From Pseudomonas sp. Irchel 3A7 (GTDB lineage Bacteria; Pseudomonadota; Gammaproteobacteria; Pseudomonadales; Pseudomonadaceae), in assembly GCF_900187565.1 (NCBI RefSeq), contig NZ_FYED01000014.1:124001-188000 (forward strand): a stretch of 64,000 nucleotides of DNA, read 5' to 3'. The translations under genes and the position numbers were made by a program. The notes beneath the pieces are model-generated. The model did not search any database. It was not told the DNA's origin and saw only the letters and a list, made by a program, of their open reading frames with translations. Of this stretch, positions 51,482 through 60,864 are shown piece by piece. Position 1 is the first letter of the stretch, and each line of letters opens with the position of its first letter.

Positions 51482-52270
51482 TTATTTGCGTTCTGACAAA
51501 AGGTCGAGACCGATGCACAGGTCCAGAATGATCACGGCGACAACGACGACGATGATGGTGGCCCCGGAGGCGGCGGCAATGGTCGGGTCGACGGTGTACT
51601 GCACGTAGTTGAAGAGCTTGACCGGTATGGTGTTGAGGTCCGGCGTGGTGTTGAAGATCGACAGCTCCACGTTGATCCATGACGAGATGAAGGCAAAGAT
51701 CGACCCGGTCACGAGCCCCGGCCGGATCTGTGGCAGCACCACCAGGAAGAACGTGGCCCAGGGTGTGCCGCCCAGATCGCTCGACGCTTCTTCCAGGGCG
51801 CGTTGCTCGGGCGTCAGCATCGACAGCACCGAACGCAGGACGAAAGGCGAGATGATGATGGTGTGGCCGATCAGCAACGCCAGGAAGCTGCGGGTCAATC
51901 CGAAGTAGCCGCCGAACTGCAAGAGCGCCGCGCCGAGCACGATGTGCGGAAACACCAGCGGTGAAGTCAGGGCGGCGAGGATCGTGCCTTTGCCGGGGAA
52001 GTCGTAGCGGGCCATCGCCAGGGCCGCCGGCACGCTGAGCAGCACCGCGACAAAGGTGGCGACCAGGGCCAGCACGGTGCTGGTGGCAAAGGACGCGACA
52101 TAGCTTGGGTCGCTGAGCATTTTGGCGTACCAGTCCAGCGTCCAGCCCTGGGGCGGGAATGCCAGGAAAGAGGTGGCGGTCACGGAGACGCCAAGAATGA
52201 CGACCAGGGGCAGCAGCAGGTAGCCCAGCACGGCCCAGGCCACCAGCCTGACCAACAGTTGAGTGATCAT
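51482..52270 (-). CDS. ABC transporter permease, spermidine/putrescine (PotC) type
   Basis: 262 residues, about six spans. The BPD loop is EEASSDLGGTPWATFFLVVLP (from EEASSDLGG to TFFLVVLP), and PLVFPHIVLGAALL and SWINVELSIFNT are typical of the PotC/YdcV group. Its ATG overlaps the stop of the PotB-type gene by four bases. With the racemase-like gene directly downstream, the imported solute may be an amino or imino acid rather than a polyamine. Confidence 0.88.
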   Translation of the reverse strand: MITQLLVRLVAWAVLGYLLLPLVVILGVSVTATSFLAFPPQGWTLDWYAKMLSDPSYVASFATSTVLALVATFVAVLLSVPAALAMARYDFPGKGTILAALTSPLVFPHIVLGAALLQFGGYFGLTRSFLALLIGHTIIISPFVLRSVLSMLTPEQRALEEASSDLGGTPWATFFLVVLPQIRPGLVTGSIFAFISSWINVELSIFNTTPDLNTIPVKLFNYVQYTVDPTIAAASGATIIVVVVAVIILDLCIGLDLLSERK

Positions 52271-53109
52271 GGGTTGTTCCCCCGGATATTCCCGACACGC
52301 CCGGCAAGCCCGACCATTACCAGGGTAAAGATCAGCAGCACGACGCTCAGCGCCCCGCCATAGTTGAAGTCGAAGACCGAACTGTATTGCTGGAAGATCA
52401 GCATCGAGAGCACGGAAATCCGTCCTCCGGAGAGCAGCGCCGGGGTGACGTAGGCGCTTGCCGCCAGTGTGAACACCATGATCGAACCGGAAATGATGCC
52501 GGGCATGGTCAGCGGCAGCACCACATGGAAAAACGTGGCGCGGGGGCTGGCACCCAGGTCACCGGATGCCTGTTCGTAGGCCGGGTCGACTTGGGCCAGG
52601 GCATTGCCGGCCGCGAGCACAATGAACGGCAGCAGGATATACACCATGCCGATCAGGATCCCGAGTTCGGTGCCCAGGAAACGTACCGGCGTATCGATCA
52701 GGCCGGTCTCCAGCAGGCTCTGGTTGACCAGGCCCTTGCGGCCCAGCAGGACCATCCAGCCGAACGAGCGGACGATGTTGCTGGTGAACATCGGCACGAC
52801 CAACAGGATGACGCAGGCTCGGCGCCAGGCACGCCATTTCACGACGCGCACCAGATACCAGGCCAGCGGATAACCGAGCAGCAATGAGATCAGGGTGGTC
52901 AGCGCGGCGATTCGGAACGTCACCAGAATCACATCCCAGTGGTACTGGTCACCCAGCACCCGGATGTAGTGATCCAGGGTGAAGGTTTGATCCGCGCTCT
53001 GGGTCAGGCTGGCGAAGATCACCACCGCGAAAGGCGCGAGAAAGAACGCCGTGAAGAAGGCCAGGGCGGCGAAGAGCATCAGCCACGGAGCGAGCGCCGT
53101 GCGTTTCAT
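52267..53109 (-). CDS. ABC transporter permease, spermidine/putrescine (PotB) type
   Basis: 280 residues. The N-terminal span PWLMLFAALAFFTAFFLAPF, the region SNIVRSFGWMVLLGRKGLVN and BPD loop EQASGDLGASPRATFFHVVLP (core DLGASPRATFFHV) identify the PotB group. It overlaps the ATPase stop and the PotC-type start by four bases each, a coupled operon. Confidence 0.88.
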   Translation of the reverse strand: MKRTALAPWLMLFAALAFFTAFFLAPFAVVIFASLTQSADQTFTLDHYIRVLGDQYHWDVILVTFRIAALTTLISLLLGYPLAWYLVRVVKWRAWRRACVILLVVPMFTSNIVRSFGWMVLLGRKGLVNQSLLETGLIDTPVRFLGTELGILIGMVYILLPFIVLAAGNALAQVDPAYEQASGDLGASPRATFFHVVLPLTMPGIISGSIMVFTLAASAYVTPALLSGGRISVLSMLIFQQYSSVFDFNYGGALSVVLLIFTLVMVGLAGRVGNIRGNNP

Positions 53110-54173
53110 ACCGACTCTCCGATCAGGTGCAGATGCTCGGGATTGAAGCCCAGGCGCACGGCGCTGCCGGCGATCAGCTCGGCCCGGGGCAAGCCCATGG
53201 TGCGCGCCACGATGGGCTGCCCGTCGATCATGGAATGGACCAGGGTGTGGCTGCCGACACTGACGACATCGGTCACAGTGCCGCGGATTTCATGGCAACC
53301 GGTAATTTCCGGAGCTGATGCATCAAGCACCTGCACATGCTCGGGGCGCAGCACGGCCACTCCGCGCGGCAACAGGTTTTTTTCAATGCGTGAGATCGGT
53401 TCATGCCGGATCGCCAGGCGAATTTCGCCGTTATCGTTGGCCTGATAGCCGATCAGGTTGGCCTCGCCGATGAAGTCCGCGACGAAACGCGAAGCGGGTT
53501 TACTGTAAATCTCGCTGCTGGTCCCGACCTGTTCGATGCGTCCGGCATTCATCACCACGATGCGGTCGGCGATGGTCATCGCCTCTTCCTGATCGTGGGT
53601 GACGAAGATGAATGCAATGCCCAGCTTGGCCTGCAGATGCTTGAGTTCAAGCTGCATGCGCTTGCGCAGTTTCATGTCCAGCGCCGAGAGCGGCTCGTCG
53701 AGCAGCAGCAGTTTCGGTTGGTTGACGATGGCGCGAGCCAGGGCCACGCGCTGCTGCTGTCCACCGGACATGCCGCGCGGATAACGGTCTTCCAGGGCTT
53801 CGAGGCCGACCATCGCCAAGGCTTCCCGGGCCTTGAGCCGTGCTTCGGTGCGATTGACACCCTGGCGTCGCGGTCCGTAGGCGACGTTTTCCAGGACGGT
53901 CATGTGCGGAAACAGCGCGTAGTTCTGGAACACGGTATTGAGGGGCCGACGGTAAGGCGGCAAACGACTCACATCCTGGCCGTCGATGGCGATGGTGCCG
54001 GAATCGGGCTGCATGAAACCGGCGATCGAACGCAGCAAAGTGGTCTTGCCACAACCGCTGGGGCCGAGCAGCACGATGAATTCGCCCTGCTCGATGTCCA
54101 GCTGAATGTTGTCCAGCGCCTGGAACGGCCCGAAGTTTTTACAGACGCTGTCGATGCTCAACAAAACTGACAT
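53106..54173 (-). CDS. ABC transporter ATP-binding protein (PotA type)
   Basis: 355 residues. Walker A GPSGCGKTTLLRSI, Q-loop NTVFQNYALFPHMT, signature MSGGQQQRVALARAI, Walker B LLLLDEPLSALD and H-loop VTHDQEEAM are intact. A TOBE domain follows (~245-350: GVAVLRPEHVQVLD, VRLGFNPEHLHLIG), the regulatory end of PotA/FbpC ATPases. It follows the binding-protein gene by 15 bp. Confidence 0.9.
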   Translation of the reverse strand: MSVLLSIDSVCKNFGPFQALDNIQLDIEQGEFIVLLGPSGCGKTTLLRSIAGFMQPDSGTIAIDGQDVSRLPPYRRPLNTVFQNYALFPHMTVLENVAYGPRRQGVNRTEARLKAREALAMVGLEALEDRYPRGMSGGQQQRVALARAIVNQPKLLLLDEPLSALDMKLRKRMQLELKHLQAKLGIAFIFVTHDQEEAMTIADRIVVMNAGRIEQVGTSSEIYSKPASRFVADFIGEANLIGYQANDNGEIRLAIRHEPISRIEKNLLPRGVAVLRPEHVQVLDASAPEITGCHEIRGTVTDVVSVGSHTLVHSMIDGQPIVARTMGLPRAELIAGSAVRLGFNPEHLHLIGESV

Positions 54174-54188
54174 TGCAGACCTCTTGAG

Positions 54189-55238
54189 CTAGTTGGCGGT
54201 GACTTTGCGGTTCCAGTCGTTGGTAACGCTGGCGCGTTGCGCGTTGATCTGGCTCCAGTCGAACAGCCGCAGACTCTCGATCGAACCGCCCACGCCCCAT
54301 GGCAGCTTGCGGGCCACGTCTTGCGCCACCTCGACATCCTTGACCGCCGGGCCCAGGTACAGCTTGCCGGCCAGGCAGGATGCGGCTTCCCTGGTCAGCG
54401 CGGTGTTGATGAACTGCTCGCCGGCCTTGCTGTTTTTCGCCCCCTTGATCAGGTGCAGGCGTGCATCGGTGGCCCAGGCGCCTTCCTTGGGAATGGTGAA
54501 ACCAATGGGGGCGCCCTTGTCGATCAGGTCCCAGGCACCCACGTTGAAATGCGCGCCAATGATCGCTTCGCCACTCTGAAAGGCATTGGTCGCGGCACCC
54601 GAACTATCGAAGAACAGTGCGGTGTCCAGCGCGCCCAGCTTGGTGTAGACCTGCTCCAGGTTGGCCCGGTCGATACCCCAGACGTCCGCCATGAAAAACA
54701 CGAACGGCACCCCGGAAGAGTTGGCGGGCGAGGGCAGGGCGATGGCGCCGGCATATTCCGGCTTCCACAGATCTTTCCAGCTGGCGGGCGCCTCTTTGAT
54801 TTCCTTGGTGTTGTAGGTCAGGCCAAGGGAGTAGAAGCCGCTGCTGACGGCGAAAGTGTGGCCATCTTTGGTGTATACGGCTTTTTCCTGCACGTTCTTG
54901 AGGTTCGTAATGGCTGCGGGATCAAGATCGGCGACGACGCCGGCGGCATAGGCCATTTCACTGATGCCTCCGTCCATCCAGGCCACATCAATGGTCGGGC
55001 TGGACTTCTGTTGCTGGAGTTTGGCCAGGGTGGTGGTCGAGGTGCCGACCTCCGGTGCAACGGCGATGCCGGTTGCTTTCGTGAAAGGTTCTGCAACACA
55101 TTTGAGGAAGGCTTCACCCCAGTTACCGCCATACAACGCAACGGTCAGCTTTTGCTGTTCAGCCAGGGCGGCCTGTGAGGATATGCAGCCGGTAACTAAA
55201 AGAGCGACGGTGATTTTCTTACCTGTCTTCAGTTTCAT
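54189..55238 (-). CDS. ABC transporter solute-binding protein (PotD/PotF-like)
   Basis: 349 residues. The signal MKLKTGKKITVALLVTGCIS may be an ordinary Sec peptide cleaved near residue 26 (AALA-EQ) or a lipoprotein signal, because VTGC fits a lipobox at Cys18. The mature protein has LTVALYGGNWGEAFLKCVAEPF, DVAWMDGGISEMAYAAG and YSLGLTYNTKEIKEAPASW, typical of extracellular solute-binding family 1/PotD proteins. ATG 55238 has AGAGGA upstream. First gene of the importer operon, 108 bp divergent from a GlxA-type regulator. The ligand is unknown. Confidence 0.88.
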   Translation of the reverse strand: MKLKTGKKITVALLVTGCISSQAALAEQQKLTVALYGGNWGEAFLKCVAEPFTKATGIAVAPEVGTSTTTLAKLQQQKSSPTIDVAWMDGGISEMAYAAGVVADLDPAAITNLKNVQEKAVYTKDGHTFAVSSGFYSLGLTYNTKEIKEAPASWKDLWKPEYAGAIALPSPANSSGVPFVFFMADVWGIDRANLEQVYTKLGALDTALFFDSSGAATNAFQSGEAIIGAHFNVGAWDLIDKGAPIGFTIPKEGAWATDARLHLIKGAKNSKAGEQFINTALTREAASCLAGKLYLGPAVKDVEVAQDVARKLPWGVGGSIESLRLFDWSQINAQRASVTNDWNRKVTAN

Positions 55239-55346
55239 CGTGTGTCCTCTGGGGCGTTGTTGGACTTTTTCCCCTTGCCTGCATCTTGCTCGTATCGTTG
55301 AGGCGAGCGCTTGCACTTCAGGGTCTTAAAGTTGAATAGTTAGGTC

Positions 55347-56387
55347 ATGCCAAAAATGACTCAGATACACCGCGAATGCCATCTGCCTGACTCCCCCGGA
55401 CTCGGGGCGGGAAACCGTCCGCAGCTGTCAGTGGGGCTGGTCCTGCTGGATCAATTCACGCTGGCGGCGTTTTCCGGTTTTATCGATGTGTTGCGCTTGT
55501 CCGCCGACCTGGGGGGTGGCAGTCGGCAGATCCATACGGCGTGGCGTGTGATGAGCGTCGACGGTTTGCCGCGAACCTCCAGCGCCGGGATCGCCCTGGA
55601 GGTGTCCGGAGGCCTGGCGCAAGACCTGGACGCGTTCGATTACGTGGCCATCTGCGGTGGCAACGACTATCTCAACACCCATCTGCCGGCCCATTTTCGC
55701 GACTGGCTGCAGCGCGTAGCGAAGAGTCGCACGCGGTTGCTGGGCATCTGCACCGGCACGTTCGCCCTGGCGCAGGCGGATGTGGTCGGTAGTCGGTCGG
55801 TGTGCGTGCACTGGAATGTGCTGGATGCGTTTCGGGCGCGTTTTCCCAAGACCCCGGCGGCGGTGGATCACCTGTTCATCGATGAGGGCGATCTGATCAC
55901 CTGCGCCGGCTCGACGGCAGCCATCGACCTGGGGTTGTACCTGGTGGCCCGGCATTGCGGACGGGAAAAAGCCCAGCAGGCGGTGCGGCACATGATGCTG
56001 CAGGGTATTCGCCAGGGACGTCAGCCCCAGGCGCACTTCTACGCCAACCTGGCAGACATCAAGGATGAGCGCGTGCGGCAGGCCGCGCATTATATCGAGC
56101 AGCGCATGGACAGCCTGCCGACCCTGGATGCCATCGCGCGTTATGTCGGGCTCGGGCGGCGCCAGCTGACACGGGCATTCCAGCAGTCGCTGGGGCTTTC
56201 ACCCATGGAATTCCAGCGCTCGCTGCGGGTCGAGTACGGCGGCTGGCTGCTGGTAAACAGCCACAGCAGCATCACCCAGATCGCCATGGACTGTGGCTTC
56301 TCCGACGGCGCTCATTTCTCCCGCGAGTTTCGCGCCCGGTTTGGCGTATGTCCGCGGGAGTACCAGCGCCTGGAGCGGACAGAGTGA
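55347..56387 (+). CDS. GlxA-family AraC-type transcriptional regulator
   Basis: 346 residues. The DJ-1/PfpI-like domain (~25-200: LSVGLVLLDQFTLAAFSGFI, LLGICTGTFALAQAD) keeps a Cys at the elbow, unlike the other GlxA protein in this window. The C-terminal AraC region (~235-340) has TLDAIARYVGLGRRQLTRAF and ITQIAMDCGFSDGAHFSREF. It is divergent from the importer/racemase-like operon and is its likely activator; amino-acid-derived effectors are common in the group. Confidence 0.87.
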   Translation: MPKMTQIHRECHLPDSPGLGAGNRPQLSVGLVLLDQFTLAAFSGFIDVLRLSADLGGGSRQIHTAWRVMSVDGLPRTSSAGIALEVSGGLAQDLDAFDYVAICGGNDYLNTHLPAHFRDWLQRVAKSRTRLLGICTGTFALAQADVVGSRSVCVHWNVLDAFRARFPKTPAAVDHLFIDEGDLITCAGSTAAIDLGLYLVARHCGREKAQQAVRHMMLQGIRQGRQPQAHFYANLADIKDERVRQAAHYIEQRMDSLPTLDAIARYVGLGRRQLTRAFQQSLGLSPMEFQRSLRVEYGGWLLVNSHSSITQIAMDCGFSDGAHFSREFRARFGVCPREYQRLERTE

Positions 56388-56497
56388 TTGCGTGCCCATC
56401 ACCCTTTATCCAGTAACGGCCATCTGACAACCTTGCATCGCTGGACTACGCTGCGTTCTGAACCCTGTCCCCAACCTGTGGCGTAAGGAACTGACAC

Positions 56498-58120
56498 ATG
56501 CGGAGCAGCAGGTTGCCTGCCTTGTTGATGGTCGTTTTCGGTGTGTTCTGGTCAATGCAGCTATGGGCCGGGGACGCCGTGGAGTCGGCGCAAGATGCCG
56601 TCGAATTGAAAGTGGCCAATCGCAGCATCATGGTGTTCCGCGCCACGGTCCTGGGCGAAACACCGGCTTCGCGGGTCAAGCGGGCCAAAGCAGTGATCGG
56701 TGAAGCCCTGGATGAGTCTGACGAGCCTGTCGTCACCCTTGACCCGATCCACGACAGTTATCTGGTGCTGTTGGGCACCCGGCGTGCCTTTATCGTGGCG
56801 CCCCAGGATGTCGACAGCCTTGCCTACGCCTCTGTCCAGCAGGCCGCGGAGGGCGCGGCGCAAAAGCTGCGTCAGGTGGTGGCTGAAACCCGGGAAGCGC
56901 GCAACCTGCAATTGATTCTTCGCTCGCTCGGTACGGCGGCCATCGCCACGGCTGTGTATTTTGCGCTGCTCTGGGGCGTGGCATATCTGCGACGCCGATT
57001 GCTCAAGCGGCTGCCCGAGTTGATGGATCGCCACACCCGGGCGTTGAAAGTGGGGCGGGTCCAGGTCATTGAAGCCAATTACCTGTACCCCTTGGTCATC
57101 CGCTTGTTCTGGCTGCTGCGCTGGCTGGTCTTGCTGCTGCTCACCTATGAATGGTTGGGATTTGTCCTGTCGCGGTTTCCCTACACCCGGCCCTGGGGGG
57201 AAAGCCTCAACAATTACCTGTTCGAGGTGGCCAGCTACCTGTTTCAGGCCATCGTCGGCGCCATCCCCGGGCTGGGTGTGGCCGTGGCGATTTTCTTCAT
57301 CGCCCGTGGTGCGACGGCGTTCAGTCGGCGTGTGCTCAGGCGCATGGCGACACCGGGCACCTTCAGCTGGCTGAACATTGAAACCCTGCAGCCTACCCAG
57401 CGCCTGACGTCGCTGGCGATCTGGCTGTTTGCGCTGGCCATGGCGTATCCGTATCTGCCCGGAGCGGGCACCGATGCCTTCAAAGGCTTGTCCGTGTTGA
57501 TCGGCCTGATGATTTCGCTGGGGGCCACCAGCGTGGTAGGGCAGGCGGCCGCCGGGTTGATCCTGACGTACACCCGAACCTTGCGCCCCGGTGAGTTCGT
57601 GCGCATCGGCGAATACGAAGGCACGGTGACCGAACTGGGCATGTTCACCACCAGCATCCGCACCGGCCTGGGGGAAGTGCTGACCTTGCCCAATTCGATG
57701 ATCACCGGCACGGTGACCAAGAACTATTCCCGCACGGTGCAAGGCCCGGGCTATGTGGTGGATACGGTGGTGACCATCGGCTACGACACACCATGGCGTC
57801 AGGTCGAGGCCATGTTGCTGGAAGCCGCCAGGCGTACACCGGGCGTGCTCGAAGATCCACCGGCGCAAGTGTTCCAGACCGCGCTGTCGGATTTTTATCC
57901 CGAGTATCGCCTGGTGGCGCAGGCCATCCCCAGCCAACCCCGGCCCCGCGCCGTGCTGCTGAGCATGCTGCACGCCAATATCCAGGACGTCTTCAACGAA
58001 TACGGCGTGCAGATCATGTCGCCGCACTACCTGGGCGATCCCGAAGAAGAAAAGCGCGTGCCCAGAGACCAATGGTTCACGGCACCGGCCCAGGCACCCG
58101 GGGAGGTGCGACAGCGTTGA
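56498..58120 (+). CDS. MscS-family mechanosensitive channel
   Basis: 540 residues. A signal peptide (~1-24, MQLWA-GD), a ~110-residue periplasmic segment, then about five membrane spans. The MscS pore helix and beta domain are visible: GLMISLGATSVVGQAAAGLI, then RTLRPGEFVRIGEYEGTVTE and TLPNSMITGTVTKNYSR. Such channels open on hypo-osmotic shock to release solutes. It converges with the sensor kinase gene, 21 bp apart, and stands alone. Confidence 0.9.
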   Translation: MRSSRLPALLMVVFGVFWSMQLWAGDAVESAQDAVELKVANRSIMVFRATVLGETPASRVKRAKAVIGEALDESDEPVVTLDPIHDSYLVLLGTRRAFIVAPQDVDSLAYASVQQAAEGAAQKLRQVVAETREARNLQLILRSLGTAAIATAVYFALLWGVAYLRRRLLKRLPELMDRHTRALKVGRVQVIEANYLYPLVIRLFWLLRWLVLLLLTYEWLGFVLSRFPYTRPWGESLNNYLFEVASYLFQAIVGAIPGLGVAVAIFFIARGATAFSRRVLRRMATPGTFSWLNIETLQPTQRLTSLAIWLFALAMAYPYLPGAGTDAFKGLSVLIGLMISLGATSVVGQAAAGLILTYTRTLRPGEFVRIGEYEGTVTELGMFTTSIRTGLGEVLTLPNSMITGTVTKNYSRTVQGPGYVVDTVVTIGYDTPWRQVEAMLLEAARRTPGVLEDPPAQVFQTALSDFYPEYRLVAQAIPSQPRPRAVLLSMLHANIQDVFNEYGVQIMSPHYLGDPEEEKRVPRDQWFTAPAQAPGEVRQR

Positions 58121-58141
58121 AACGCGGAATGTTCTGCAAGG

Positions 58142-59593
58142 TCAGTGCAATGCGCCGGCTCTTCTATCCAGGACCCTGAAACTCAATTGCACTGCCGCAC
58201 CCTGTTGTTCATGGTTTGTCAGGCTCGCTTCTCCGCCAAAGCTTTGCATGATCTGCTTCACCATGGTCAGCCCTATACCCAGCCGGCCTTGCCGGGTGGT
58301 GTAGAAGGATTTGAATGCCATCATTTCTTGTTGCCGTGACGTTCCATCCCCGGTGTCCGCAATGGTGAGATGCAACCATTGATGGGCTTGGTCCACGTTG
58401 GCCTGGAAGGTTAACCGCCCGCCTGCCGGCATCGCCTCTATGGCATTGGCAACGACACTCTTGAGAATCTGCGAAAGCAACAGCGGATTACTGATGATCC
58501 TTGGCGTCGGTTCATTGTTGAACTCGACCTGGATTCTTGATTGAGCCAGCTGCTGGCTGAAGCCGTTGAGTGTGGCCTGCACCATTGCCATCGGCTCCAC
58601 CAGTTCGACCTCGCCACGGATCGGGCTCAAACACAGCAGTAACTCATGCACCCACCGCGACATCCGATCCACCTGACTGACGATATCGTCGATGTTCTTC
58701 CGCGCGGGTTGGCCGTCCATGTCTCTGGCCAACTCTGCGCTTGAGCGAATGCAGGCCAGGGGGTTGCGAAGGCTATGGGCAACCGCCGTGGACATTTCGA
58801 CCAGGCCACCGTAGGTCTTGTTGGCAACAACCTGATCCTCTTGCAAGGCCAGCACAATTGATGCGCGTCGGGCTATCCAATAAACCCCGAAGTAAAACAG
58901 CAGGCCGCCCATCGTCGACAGCCAGATGATCCAGTGTCCGCGATTGAGGCTTGCAATCAGGTCGAGCGGCTCCCGGTAAATTTCAACCACCGCCTGGATG
59001 TTCCCGCCGTCATCCACAATCGGGATGTAACTCTCGACGAAGAACATTTTGGGGGCGCGAAAAAATTTCTGCTCCTTGCGGTCCTTATCCACCTCGTTGT
59101 ATTTGGTTGAAACCCGATCCTTGGCGTTGAATGCCTCTTCAAGCTCGTCATTCAAAATGTGCTTTCCCACCAGTTGCGGGTTGGTCGACCAGACCACCGT
59201 CCGCAGGGGAGAGTAGATAGAGATCAGGAGCGAATCCGGGAGGCGTGAAAGGTAATCCAGGAACTCGGATCTGACACGCTGTCCGTTTTTTGACAGCGCC
59301 TCATCTTGTGCGTGTTGCACAGGCGCTGCGATCTGCAGGCCGGCCAGTCCGTGATGGCGTATCTCGCCTTTGGCGATGGTCTGGATGAATTGCGCGGACA
59401 TCAGCGCATCGCGTTCGAGACTTTCGGTGACCAGGAACCGCGTTGACACGGAGCCGAGCCCAAAAGCAATCACGCCAATGAGCAGGAAACTGACCACCGA
59501 AAACCAGCGCATGAGATTGAATTGCCGGGTGGGTGCAATCGAGTCAGCCGTTCTTCGGCGCAAGCGTCGGAACAATGCGGCAGTGGCGTGCAT
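58142..59593 (-). CDS. Orphan membrane sensor histidine kinase
   Basis: 483 residues: TM1 ~31-50, a ~170-residue periplasmic sensor (SKNGQRVRSEFLDYLSRLPD, VESYIPIVDDGGNIQAVVEI, a single-Cache/dCache-like pattern), TM2 ~221-241, HisKA with His273 in VAHSLRNPLACI, and HATPase with N-box VVANAIEAM, G1 DTGDGTS and G2 GRLGIGLTMVKQI. No response regulator is adjacent on either side. The late part GGEASLTNHEQQGAAVQL is a normal G3 end. The family resembles NtrB/ZraS-like kinases that pair with sigma-54 regulators, but the partner is not in this window. Confidence 0.9.
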   Translation of the reverse strand: MHATAALFRRLRRRTADSIAPTRQFNLMRWFSVVSFLLIGVIAFGLGSVSTRFLVTESLERDALMSAQFIQTIAKGEIRHHGLAGLQIAAPVQHAQDEALSKNGQRVRSEFLDYLSRLPDSLLISIYSPLRTVVWSTNPQLVGKHILNDELEEAFNAKDRVSTKYNEVDKDRKEQKFFRAPKMFFVESYIPIVDDGGNIQAVVEIYREPLDLIASLNRGHWIIWLSTMGGLLFYFGVYWIARRASIVLALQEDQVVANKTYGGLVEMSTAVAHSLRNPLACIRSSAELARDMDGQPARKNIDDIVSQVDRMSRWVHELLLCLSPIRGEVELVEPMAMVQATLNGFSQQLAQSRIQVEFNNEPTPRIISNPLLLSQILKSVVANAIEAMPAGGRLTFQANVDQAHQWLHLTIADTGDGTSRQQEMMAFKSFYTTRQGRLGIGLTMVKQIMQSFGGEASLTNHEQQGAAVQLSFRVLDRRAGALH

Positions 59594-59839
59594 AGGGATT
59601 GCCCCAGGTGTGCTGCTGATCTTGTTGTCGCAGCTTCAACCGCCCAATGGTGCGTGGATGAACAAGTAGCATTCTCTATGCCAAGGGTTTGACGACGATC
59701 CGGGTTGTGGCCGATAGACCGGGTGCTTGAGCGATGCAGGGCAATTTCATGGCCTATCCGCAAGCACAGCAGGCAGTTGCAGGAAACGGGTAGCAAGACC
59801 CATTTGTGGGGAATTGGGGTGTCGGCTCGTTTGCCTGGT

Positions 59840-60346
59840 TTACTCGCTGGCGTCAAAAGCCTCGTGGTACTTGACGATGCCGACGGGAAGCTCACTCGCA
59901 AAGGCAGTCGCCTGAAAGTACTCGGCTGGAACACCGGGCAGCTCAAGGCCCGGATGAGCCTTGAATCCGAAACGACCATAGTAGCCAGGTTCGCCCAGCA
60001 CGACGCAGCCCGCAGCGCCAAGGCGTTGCAAGTCGGTCAATGCGGCGTTCATCAACATCGAGCCGATGCCCCGGCCCTGATGCTCCGGCCACACCGAGAT
60101 CGGCCCGAGGCCGTACCACCCGGTTGCGCCAGACGAAAGGGTGACGGGGGAAATCGCCACATGGCCGACGATTGCGGCGTTTTCCAGCGCGACTGAAGAG
60201 ACGCTCAGTTGATTGGCGCGTCGCAGCGCATCGACGATGAAGTGTTCAGTGTGACTTGAATGTTCTGCGTTTTCGAACGCCGCTTTGGTCAGTCGCGCGA
60301 TGGTGTCGATGTCGGCGGGTTTTTCATGGCGGATCGTGATGGTCAT
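59840..60346 (-). CDS. GNAT-family N-acetyltransferase
   Basis: 168 residues. ITIRHEKPADIDTIARLTKAAF starts the GNAT fold (core RHEKPADIDTIARL), GLGPISVWPEHQGRGIGSML is motif A for acetyl-CoA, and GYYGRFGFKAHPGLELPG is the later helix region common to a broad YhbS-like subgroup. Substrate unknown. ATG 60346 is used; the longer frame overlaps the divergent glyoxalase-fold start. The upstream gap of 59 bp is shared with that gene. Confidence 0.87.
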   Translation of the reverse strand: MTITIRHEKPADIDTIARLTKAAFENAEHSSHTEHFIVDALRRANQLSVSSVALENAAIVGHVAISPVTLSSGATGWYGLGPISVWPEHQGRGIGSMLMNAALTDLQRLGAAGCVVLGEPGYYGRFGFKAHPGLELPGVPAEYFQATAFASELPVGIVKYHEAFDASE

Positions 60347-60405
60347 GTTGATTTTTCTTGAGGGGGCGTGGTTACCATGGTCGCCGTTTCGGCAGGAGGC
60401 ATGCA

Positions 60406-60864
60406 ATGGAGCTGAAGTTCAGTCACGTAGATGTACTGGTGAAAAACCTCGACGAAGCTTGTGCGTACTACGCGCAGATCCTGAAAGCCAGGATCTCCAA
60501 AACACTTGTGTGGGAGCGCGGTGGCCTGCACGTACGCTACGCGATTGCGCTGGTCGGTCAAGAGCGTTTCATGTTGGTACAACCGTTGGCGGGGAACCTG
60601 AAGGAACTGATGGACAGCGCGGGCGAGGGCATGATTTACCGTCACTGCTACTCGACACCGGACATCGAGAAGGCCTATGACGAATTGATACTCGCCGGTG
60701 TTCAGCCTGAGGACGAAAACGGCAAGCCATTAGCCCGCGCGAACCTGCAATCCCCGTCCGGGGCACGTATCATTTGGTTGCCCAAGCGCTTCGGGCACTT
60801 TTCTATCGAGATCCTGGAAGACAAGGCGCTGGAGGCGTTTGTCGAGGCTGCGTTCTCCTTGTAG
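60406..60864 (+). CDS. VOC/glyoxalase-fold protein
   Basis: 152 residues with the paired beta-alpha-beta-beta-beta modules of the vicinal oxygen chelate fold: FSHVDVLVKNLDEACAYYAQ, then RHCYSTPDIEKAYDELILAG and IIWLPKRFGHFSIEILED. Candidate metal ligands are His7, His92 (RHCY) and Glu residues near the C-terminus. The reaction (glyoxalase, resistance, dioxygenase) is not assignable. AGGAGG is at ideal distance from ATG 60406. Confidence 0.85.
   Translation: MELKFSHVDVLVKNLDEACAYYAQILKARISKTLVWERGGLHVRYAIALVGQERFMLVQPLAGNLKELMDSAGEGMIYRHCYSTPDIEKAYDELILAGVQPEDENGKPLARANLQSPSGARIIWLPKRFGHFSIEILEDKALEAFVEAAFSL

Noticed and set aside
56561..58072. 503-codon open frame opposite the MscS gene
   Set aside because: A Gln/His/Arg-rich antisense translation without domains; the plus-strand MscS gene has signal peptide, spans and MscS motifs.
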